DNA of 11,234 bases from an uncultured Pseudomonadota bacterium (GTDB taxonomy: Bacteria > Lernaellota > Lernaellaia > Lernaellales > Lernaellaceae): positions 1 to 11,234 of the forward strand of contig CALBTQ010000687.1 in the NCBI GenBank assembly GCA_937967875.1. The letters run 5' to 3'. Position 1 is the stretch's first letter. Each line of letters opens with the position of its first letter. Shown here one piece after another: positions 5,926 to 11,234 of this stretch. The translations under genes and the position numbers were made by a program. The notes under the pieces are model-generated. The model searched no databases, was not told the origin of the DNA, and was given only the letters and a program-made list of their open reading frames with translations.

Positions 5926-7050
5926 ATGGTTATTGGTTGGATCCCGGACATGGACGAAACGCCCCTCGCCCTGGTCGGCGGGAGGCTATGGTTGCCCGAA
6001 GGGGTGCGGTGCGGCGACATCATTATTAAAGAGGGGCGCATTGCCGCCCTCGGCGAGGTGAAGATCCCCCGTGGCGCGCGCGTCATCGAAACGCGGGACT
6101 TGCTCATTGCGCCCGGGCTGATCGATGCGGATCATCCGTTGGCCGACGATTGTCTGCCGCCGTTGCTGCCCGGACCCTACGCCGATCGGGCGGGCCGCGA
6201 GGCGGAGTTCGAGAGCGCACAGCCGGCCGCGTGGATCGCAGCGCAAAAAATGGCCGAGGGCAAGCGGGCGCGAGCCGGGGCCCTGACCTGCCTGCGCAAT
6301 GGTGTAACGGCGGCGGTCAGTCTTTACACGGAAAAACCGGCGGTGCTGCGGGCAACGAAAACGGCGCTCATCGAATCGCTGGAGTTGGAGAGGAATCCGG
6401 AGAAGATCTTTAAAAAAGCCGGCAAACATGCGGTCGCTGTGCGCCTGGCCGACGGCAGCAACTGGAACGCGACACGGGAGTTCACCAAACTGGAGGCAGC
6501 GGGCGGCCTGGGTCCGCATACGCTGGCGATGGGATGCGCCGGGTTGAGCGTCGAGCAGGCCGGGCGCTTGGTCGAGGCCGGGGCGCACCTGGTGTGGCGG
6601 CCGGCCGTCGACCGCTTCGTGCTGGGGCATAGCTGGCCGGTCGAGTTGATCAAAACAGCGGGCGAAAAACTGCTGCTGGGCGCCGGCTCTCGTCGAGATG
6701 GCGGCGAGGGGCTGCTGCATACGTTGCAACTGGCCGAAAAGATAGGCAAACTAACGCCGAAGGCGTTGATCGACGCGGTGACGAACCGTGCGGCGCGGGC
6801 TTTGAAGATCGAGGCGGGTGCGCTGGCCAAAGGAAATTGGGGCGATTTATCGCTTTGGCAGGCGGAAACGCTGGAAGAGGCCCTCTTCCGTCAGGGAAAA
6901 GCGGCGTTGCAGATGGTCGTCGTCAACGGGCAGGTGGTGCTGGCGCGCCAAGAGTGGTGCGACGCCCTGCCCAATCGCAAGCAACTGAAGCCGGTAACCG
7001 ACGAAGTCGATCTGTTTTCCGTCATCGAGCCGCCGGAATGTTTCACGTGA
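5926..7050 (+). CDS. Amidohydrolase-fold protein lacking metal ligands, probable pseudoenzyme
   Basis: A 374-residue protein with the layout of the amidohydrolase superfamily. The N-terminal beta-sandwich strands (about 12-62) lead to APGLIDADHPL (62-72), then TCLRNGVTAAVSLYT (121-135). The closing run AVTNRAARALKIEAGALAKGNWGDLSLW (284-311) is the family's usual end. The catalytic residues are missing. The HxH after PGLID reads Asp69-His70-Pro71; the strand that should read AHC is AMGC (201-204); the LGTDG aspartate is replaced in LGAGS (251-255). Metal-dependent hydrolysis is therefore unlikely, and a binding or structural role is possible. GGAGGAG at 5915-5921 supports ATG 5926; Met9 is an alternative start. 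The first parS site overlaps the 3' end and contains the TGA stop, so the C-terminal residues are fixed partly by parS. Family confident, loss of activity inferred. Confidence 0.8.
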   Translation: MVIGWIPDMDETPLALVGGRLWLPEGVRCGDIIIKEGRIAALGEVKIPRGARVIETRDLLIAPGLIDADHPLADDCLPPLLPGPYADRAGREAEFESAQPAAWIAAQKMAEGKRARAGALTCLRNGVTAAVSLYTEKPAVLRATKTALIESLELERNPEKIFKKAGKHAVAVRLADGSNWNATREFTKLEAAGGLGPHTLAMGCAGLSVEQAGRLVEAGAHLVWRPAVDRFVLGHSWPVELIKTAGEKLLLGAGSRRDGGEGLLHTLQLAEKIGKLTPKALIDAVTNRAARALKIEAGALAKGNWGDLSLWQAETLEEALFRQGKAALQMVVVNGQVVLARQEWCDALPNRKQLKPVTDEVDLFSVIEPPECFT

Positions 7051-7054
7051 AACA
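7039..7054. promoter_or_regulatory. parS: parS centromere site 1 (ParB binding)
   Basis: TGTTTCACGTGAAACA is a perfect 16-bp palindrome identical to the conserved bacterial chromosomal parS consensus, the site where ParB (Spo0J) loads. It overlaps the last codons and the TGA stop (7048-7050) of the amidohydrolase-like gene. Confidence 0.95.
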
Positions 7055-7077
7055 ATAGCCGACGGTTATGTAAAAAA

Positions 7078-7093
7078 TGTTTCACGTGAAACA
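7078..7093. promoter_or_regulatory. parS: parS centromere site 2 (ParB binding)
   Basis: A second perfect TGTTTCACGTGAAACA, 39 bases downstream of the first, start to start. That is nearly four helical turns, so the two sites lie on about the same DNA face. It ends 15 bases before the mnmG ATG, so bound ParB could affect mnmG expression. Confidence 0.95.
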
Positions 7094-7100
7094 TTGCCCG

Positions 7101-7105
7101 AGGAG
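7101..7105 (+). promoter_or_regulatory. Ribosome binding site supporting the mnmG ATG start
   Basis: AGGAG lies three bases before ATG 7109. An in-frame TTG at 7094 would put the start directly against parS with no Shine-Dalgarno sequence, so ATG 7109 is preferred. The spacing is short. Confidence 0.5.
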
Positions 7106-7108
7106 CGA

Positions 7109-8986
7109 ATGGAAGAGCATTACGATTTGCTGGTGATCGGAGCCGGCCACGCCGGGGTCGAGGCGGCCTTTGTCGGCGCGCGCCTGGGCCTGCAGGTGTG
7201 CCTGGTGACCCTCGCCGTCGAGGCGATCGCCCGCATGTCGTGCAATCCGGCCATCGGCGGCATGGCCAAGGGCCACCTGGTGCGCGAAATCGACGCGATG
7301 GGCGGCGTGATGGGCAAGGTCGCCGACGCCACGGGCATCCAATTTCGCCGTCTGGGCACGAAAAAGGGCGCCGCGGTGCGCTCGCGCCGCTGTCAATCGG
7401 ACATGGACAACTACAGCCGCGTCATGCGCGCGCTGGTCGAACAGGAACCGCTGATTCATCTGCGGCAGGATCGCATCGACCGCCTGGTGCTCGACGGGCA
7501 GCGGGTGGCCGGCGGGCAGGGGTTTTCCGGCCGGGTGTACCGGGCGAGGGCGACGATCCTCACCGCCGGGACGTTCCTGCGCGGCCTGCTGCACATCGGG
7601 ATGACCCACTTCGCGGGCGGCCGGTTGGGCGACGTGCCGGCGAACACGCTGTCGGAGCATTTACTCGAACTCGGCCTGCCCCTCGGCCGGCTGAAAACGG
7701 GCACCTGCCCGCGCCTGGACGGCAACACCATCGACTACGCTGCACTGGAGGCGCAACCGGGCGACGAACACCCCTCGTTTTTCTCCTTCGAGACGCCGCC
7801 GCACGCCGTCGAGCAGGTTCCCTGCCACATCACCTACACCAACGAGCGCACGCACGAGATCATCCGCAGCGGCCTGGACGAAAGCCCGCTGTTTTCGGGG
7901 AAAATCCAGGGCGTCGGTACGCGGTATTGCCCGAGCATCGAGGATAAAGTGATGCGCTTTCCGGAAAAACTGTCGCACCAGATCTTCGTCGAGCCGGAAG
8001 GGCGGCACACGACCGAGGTGTACCCCAACGGCATTTCGACCAGCCTGCCGTTTGCGGTGCAGTTGGCCTATGTGCGCAGCATTCCGGGCTTCGAGCGGGC
8101 CGAAATCGTGCGGCCGGGATATGCGGTCGAGTATGATTACCTCGACCCGGTTCATCTGTATCCGACGCTGGAGGTCAAGGCGCTGGAGAACCTCTTTTTC
8201 GCCGGTCAGGTGAACGGCACCAGCGGCTATGAGGAGGCGGCAGCACAAGGGATGGTAGCGGCTATTAATGCCTGCCACAAGATATTGGATCGCCCGCCCA
8301 TTATTCTGGCCCGTGACCAGGCGATGATCGGCGTGCTCGTCGACGATCTGGTGACCAAGGGCGCCGACGAGCCCTACCGCATGTTCACCAGCCGCGCCGA
8401 ATACCGCCTGCTGCTGCGCGAGGACAACGCCGATTTGCGCCTGACGCCGCTGGCCGCCGAGCTGGGGCTGATTTCGCCGGAGCGCGGCGCAACGGTGGCG
8501 GCGAAAAAGGTCGCTATTGAGAACGAGTTGCAACGCCTGACCGAAACGTTCGTGCGGCCGGTGGCCGGCGTGCTGGATTGGCTGCAAAGCCGGGGATCGG
8601 CCCCGATCGTCAACAAGACCTCGTTGGCCGAGTTGCTGCGCCGCCACGAGCTGGACTATGCCGACTTGGCGCCGTTGGACGAACACCGGCCGACGCTGGA
8701 CGCCGAGATCGTCGAGCAGGTCGAGATTCAGAACACCTACAGCGGCTATCTGGATCGGCAGGCCGATCAGGCGCGGCGGTTGCGCGAGGCCGAGGCCGTC
8801 GAGTTGCCGCCGGATATCCCGTACCGCGAGCTGCCCGGGTTGTCCAACGAGCTGGCCGGCAAGCTGGCCGCGGTGCAGCCGCGCACGCTGGGGCAGGCCG
8901 GCCGCATACCGGGCATCACGCCGGCCGCGTTGCAGGTGTTGATGGTCCATTTGCACCGCCGCCGGGCCGAAAACGACGCCAAATAG
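7109..8986 (+). CDS. mnmG: tRNA uridine-5-carboxymethylaminomethyl modification enzyme MnmG
   Basis: With MnmE, this FAD enzyme installs the (carboxymethyl)aminomethyl group at C5 of wobble uridine 34 in certain tRNAs, using methylenetetrahydrofolate and NADH in the cytoplasm. The 625 residues are full length. The N-terminal dinucleotide fold has LVIGAGHAGVEAA (8-20). The family signatures NPAIGGMAKGHLVREIDAMGG (46-66), TGIQFRRLGTKKGAAVRSRR and LKTGTCPRLDG (195-205) follow; Pro is Cys200 in the last one. Cys45 and Cys274 (GTRYCPSIEDKV) correspond to the two conserved cysteines of the family. The second FAD motif lies at FFAGQVNGTSGYEEAAAQG (363-381). The C-terminal helical domain that binds MnmE and tRNA has YRELPGLSNEL (572-582). 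No promoter is clear upstream, so it may be read from the glycosyltransferase unit. rsmG, a frequent neighbour, is not next to it. Confidence 0.97.
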   Translation: MEEHYDLLVIGAGHAGVEAAFVGARLGLQVCLVTLAVEAIARMSCNPAIGGMAKGHLVREIDAMGGVMGKVADATGIQFRRLGTKKGAAVRSRRCQSDMDNYSRVMRALVEQEPLIHLRQDRIDRLVLDGQRVAGGQGFSGRVYRARATILTAGTFLRGLLHIGMTHFAGGRLGDVPANTLSEHLLELGLPLGRLKTGTCPRLDGNTIDYAALEAQPGDEHPSFFSFETPPHAVEQVPCHITYTNERTHEIIRSGLDESPLFSGKIQGVGTRYCPSIEDKVMRFPEKLSHQIFVEPEGRHTTEVYPNGISTSLPFAVQLAYVRSIPGFERAEIVRPGYAVEYDYLDPVHLYPTLEVKALENLFFAGQVNGTSGYEEAAAQGMVAAINACHKILDRPPIILARDQAMIGVLVDDLVTKGADEPYRMFTSRAEYRLLLREDNADLRLTPLAAELGLISPERGATVAAKKVAIENELQRLTETFVRPVAGVLDWLQSRGSAPIVNKTSLAELLRRHELDYADLAPLDEHRPTLDAEIVEQVEIQNTYSGYLDRQADQARRLREAEAVELPPDIPYRELPGLSNELAGKLAAVQPRTLGQAGRIPGITPAALQVLMVHLHRRRAENDAK

Positions 8987-9197
8987 CTTCCTACCATTCG
9001 AAATTGTAAGGGTATTCCCATTTAGAAGGCATTTTTTTGTGTGGGCAAAATATTAAAGTCTTTTCTTTTTTTTTAAAACCGGGTAACTATTGATTAAGAT
9101 TTTCGGGGAAATGGGCGATGGGAAGAATATGCCTCGCATTAGAGGGTCAGGACTCTTGTGCGGCAAGAGGACTAGTACAACCCAAGCGGGATAATCG
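8987..9197. other. AT-rich gap before the MinD-like ATPase gene
   Basis: This 211-base gap contains T-runs at 9029-9035 and around 9061-9074, but no strong stem just before them, so no standard terminator is seen. A hairpin CTCTTG-TGCGG-CAAGAG lies at 9153-9169, about 30 bases before the ATPase ATG. No confident promoter was found: TTGATT at 9090 lacks a partner -10. A structured leader or small RNA is possible but not shown. Confidence 0.4.
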
Positions 9198-10664
9198 ATG
9201 GGTATCGAAGACTATCGCAACAGCGCCAAGTATCGCCGGCGGATCGCGGCGGATTACCGGACGCTGTTCCCGCACCTGACCGAGCCCGACGAAAACACCC
9301 TTTCCACCCTCAATCGCAAGCATATCGAGCAGGCCTACGAGGCGCGGCTGCGCCAGGTGGAGAAGTTCATGGCCAACGACCGCAAGGAGCTGGAATCGCA
9401 GAAGACGCGGTTGGCGGCCAGTTTCCAGCACTTGCAGGAGTTCATCGACGCGCGCGACGCTCACGTGCGCCGCACCGGCTCGGACCCGCTGCGCGAGGAG
9501 CAGCCGGCGAACGTCGACACCTTCAAAAGCGTTTTCCTGCGCGGGACGCGGCGCTCGCAACTGGTGGCGATCGGCGGCGGCAAAGGGGGGATCGGCAAGA
9601 CGCTGGTCACCTCCAACCTGGCCATCGCGCTGGCGACGATGGGCCGGCAGGTGGTGGCGGTGGATATGGATCTGGGCGGGGCCGACTTGCACCTGTCGCT
9701 GGGCATCCGCAACCTGTCGCGGTCGCTGAACGACTTTATCGAACGCAAGTTTGAGTCGCTGGATGAGGTCCGGCTGGCGACGCCCTACCGCAATCTGACG
9801 CTGATCGCCACCGATTCCTCGCGGCTGGGTGCGGCGAACATCAAATTTGCGCACAAAGAGAAAATCCTGAGACATCTCGGTAAGATCGACTGCGATGTTA
9901 TTCTGGTCGACCTGGGCGCCGAGGTCAGTTTCAACGTGCTGGACATCTTTTTGGCGGCCGATCACCGATACGTGGTGACCAGCACCGAGCCGACCAGCGT
10001 GCTCGAGGCCTACGGGCTGATCAAACTCAGCCTTTTCCGCAAGTTGCGGCATTTCGCCAACGAGATGATCGCGCCGCACTCCGAGCTGGGCGAGGTGTTC
10101 GAGGAATTTTTGTTCGAACGTGATGCCGCGACCAACGGCAAGCCCAAAACGGTATGGCAACTGGTCGAGATGGTCGGCAAGACCGACCCGGAAATGCAGA
10201 AGATTTTGCTGAAGATGATCTGGGGTTACCAGATCGATCTGGTGGTGAACATGAGCGAGGCGGCCGGCGACGCGTCGATCGCCCAGACCATCACCCGCCT
10301 GGCGCAGGACAATCTCTCGCTGAACGTGCAGCACGCCTACGTCGTTCCGTGGGACCGCAAGGTGCGCGAGTGCGCCAAACGTTTGTTGCCGATCACGGTC
10401 GAGGACCCGTCGGGGCCGGCGGCGAAGGCGCTGATCAAGATCGCCACCGATTCGTCGTACATGACCTCGACGAAGGAGGAGATCTCCGAGCGCATTTCCA
10501 AGATCGCCGTGGCCGCCAAGGAGCGCATGCGCAAGATGGGCGAGCTCTCGGTGCTCGACGAACCCAACCAGCCGCTGAACAAGATCGTGCCCCTCGAAGA
10601 GGAGGAAAAGCCGCAATCACGTCTACGGGCGTTCCTCAACAAGGAAATCCGGCTGCGGAAGTAG
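9198..10664 (+). CDS. MinD/FlhG-like P-loop ATPase with N-terminal helical extension
   Basis: A ParA/MinD-superfamily ATPase of 488 residues, much longer than MinD (about 270). Residues 1-90 are charged and helical; the IEQAYEARLRQV and LAASFQHLQEFI helices (43-83) recall helices II and III of a J domain, but there is no HPD motif. The ATPase core starts near 118. It has the deviant Walker A GGKGGIGKT (127-135, signature Lys129), Walker A' VAVDMDLGGADLH (153-165, Asp156/Asp158), Walker B VILVDLGAE (234-242), and TSTEPTSVLEAYGLIK (261-276). VVPWDRKVRECAKRLLP (382-398) matches the end of the FlhG type. The tail after 415 is charged and ends RLRAFLNKEIRLRK, which could form an amphipathic membrane helix like that of MinD. 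Relatives position flagella, pili or division proteins. The gene after mnmG is often chromosomal parA, but this sequence looks closer to MinD/FlhG. There is no strong ribosome binding site. Confidence 0.85.
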   Translation: MGIEDYRNSAKYRRRIAADYRTLFPHLTEPDENTLSTLNRKHIEQAYEARLRQVEKFMANDRKELESQKTRLAASFQHLQEFIDARDAHVRRTGSDPLREEQPANVDTFKSVFLRGTRRSQLVAIGGGKGGIGKTLVTSNLAIALATMGRQVVAVDMDLGGADLHLSLGIRNLSRSLNDFIERKFESLDEVRLATPYRNLTLIATDSSRLGAANIKFAHKEKILRHLGKIDCDVILVDLGAEVSFNVLDIFLAADHRYVVTSTEPTSVLEAYGLIKLSLFRKLRHFANEMIAPHSELGEVFEEFLFERDAATNGKPKTVWQLVEMVGKTDPEMQKILLKMIWGYQIDLVVNMSEAAGDASIAQTITRLAQDNLSLNVQHAYVVPWDRKVRECAKRLLPITVEDPSGPAAKALIKIATDSSYMTSTKEEISERISKIAVAAKERMRKMGELSVLDEPNQPLNKIVPLEEEEKPQSRLRAFLNKEIRLRK

Positions 10665-10689
10665 CCCAGCCTTTGGTTAAACTCAACTT

Positions 10690-11234
10690 TCACGACTCTT
10701 CATCGTCCAGGTCGATTTGTCCCGGGCCGCGTTTTTGGGCGCGAGCGAGGCGGATGCCGGCGATGCGCAGCAACTTGTCGAAGGACTTGAGCGTGTCCTT
10801 ATTGATCGTCCCCTGCACGGCGCCGATGGAAACGGTCACGGCCTGGTCGGCGTGGGTGACCGACGCCACGTTTTGCCGCAGGTTTTCGGTCAGGGTCGGC
10901 AGCACGCCCGGTTCGACCTGGGAGAGGAAGATCACGAACGCCTCGCCGCTGTAGCGCCCGATGACGTCCGAATGCCGCAGCAGGCTCGACAATTGTTTGG
11001 CGACGGAGGCCAGCACGCGATCGCCGGTCTCGTGACCCAGCTCGCGGTTGATCGGCCGCAGGTTGTCGATATCCACCAGCAGCAGCCCGACGGTATAGCC
11101 GTTACGCCGGGCGAGATTGGCCAGGGTCAGCGCCGTGTCGAAAAAACCGCGCCGATTGCGCACGCCGGTCAGGAAATCGAAGCGGCTTTGGCGCGCGAGC
11201 AGAGCGTTATCGCGATACAATCTCTCGATGGTCC
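10690..11234 (-). CDS. Degenerate GGDEF protein with intact I-site, 5' end outside the window
   Basis: The frame stays open to the right edge (…TIERLYRDNALL), so the N-terminus and any sensor domain lie outside. An internal TTG at 11220 is unlikely to be the true start. Numbering from that codon, a GGDEF domain spans about 14-162: FDFLTGVRNRRGFF (14-27), LLLVDIDNLRPINRELGHETGDRVL (46-70) with metal ligand Asp50, and VTVSIGAV (128-135). The signature reads SGEAF (91-95) instead of GGDEF/GGEEF. The metal-binding acidic residue survives as Glu93, but the catalytic Glu is Ala94 and the first Gly is Ser, so cyclase activity is unlikely. The I-site RxxD (Arg82-His-Ser-Asp85), five residues before the signature, is intact. 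The protein may therefore act as a cyclic-di-GMP receptor. It ends in an acidic tail, DLDDEES, and converges with the ATPase gene, 25 bases apart. Confidence 0.85.
   Translation of the reverse strand, partial: TIERLYRDNALLARQSRFDFLTGVRNRRGFFDTALTLANLARRNGYTVGLLLVDIDNLRPINRELGHETGDRVLASVAKQLSSLLRHSDVIGRYSGEAFVIFLSQVEPGVLPTLTENLRQNVASVTHADQAVTVSIGAVQGTINKDTLKSFDKLLRIAGIRLARAQKRGPGQIDLDDEES

Noticed and set aside
6891..7094. Minus-strand small ORF with repeated FHVKH peptide
   Set aside because: The peptide repeat is only the translation of the two parS palindromes; there is no ribosome binding site or family.
7094..7108. TTG at 7094 as the mnmG start
   Set aside because: It abuts parS and has no ribosome binding site; ATG 7109 follows AGGAG and matches the usual MnmG N-terminus.
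7661..8956. 431-codon minus-strand frame opposite mnmG
   Set aside because: It is antisense to a full-length mnmG with all family motifs, and shows no recognisable domain.
9147..10616. 489-codon minus-strand frame opposite the MinD-like ATPase
   Set aside because: The plus-strand frame has intact Walker motifs; the minus-strand translation is a compositional shadow.

Overview
This window is high-GC, Gram-negative chromosomal DNA. Three lipoprotein genes carry lipoboxes. The core genes (mgtE, recO, mnmG) are of housekeeping type. Two perfect parS sites lie beside mnmG, an arrangement often found in the origin-proximal part of bacterial chromosomes. The MinD/FlhG-like ATPase, the degenerate GGDEF protein and the GspG-like lipoproteins would fit a deltaproteobacterial-grade organism (Myxococcota, Desulfobacterota or a related uncultured lineage). 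That placement is an inference and weakly held.

Layout. At 1-93 there is a hairpin-rich interspersed repeat (copy A). At 211-1130 two tandem paralogous lipoproteins have a type II secretion pseudopilin (GspG-like) C-terminal domain but a lipoprotein signal instead of a prepilin signal. At 1143-1706 (minus strand) lies a convergent lipoprotein of unknown function, with a promoter and a perfect dyad upstream. At 1707-2111 is a regulatory gap holding the mgtE promoter. At 2112-4264 are mgtE (magnesium channel, GTG start) and recO (recombination mediator), two bases apart. At 4265-4796 is a long AT-rich gap with a second copy of the repeat (copy B), two inverted repeats and a promoter. At 4797-8986 follow a GT4 glycosyltransferase, an amidohydrolase-fold protein that has lost its metal ligands, two parS sites and mnmG. 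At 9198-10664 is a MinD/FlhG-like ATPase. At 10690-11234 (minus strand, cut by the window edge) is a degenerate GGDEF protein that keeps an RxxD I-site.

How the parts may work together. mgtE-recO and glycosyltransferase-amidohydrolase-mnmG look like two transcription units, each with a recognisable sigma70-type promoter. The parS pair would load ParB, so this stretch probably acts in chromosome segregation as well as coding; the first parS contains the stop codon of the amidohydrolase gene. No parA-parB pair and no rsmG is visible. The ATPase after mnmG is of the MinD/FlhG type, not a clear chromosomal ParA. I see no CRISPR array, rRNA, tRNA, transposase or prophage gene. The points most worth a second look are the GspG-domain lipoproteins, the pseudo-amidohydrolase with its embedded parS, the GGDEF protein with a ruined active site but intact I-site, and the two-copy palindromic repeat.
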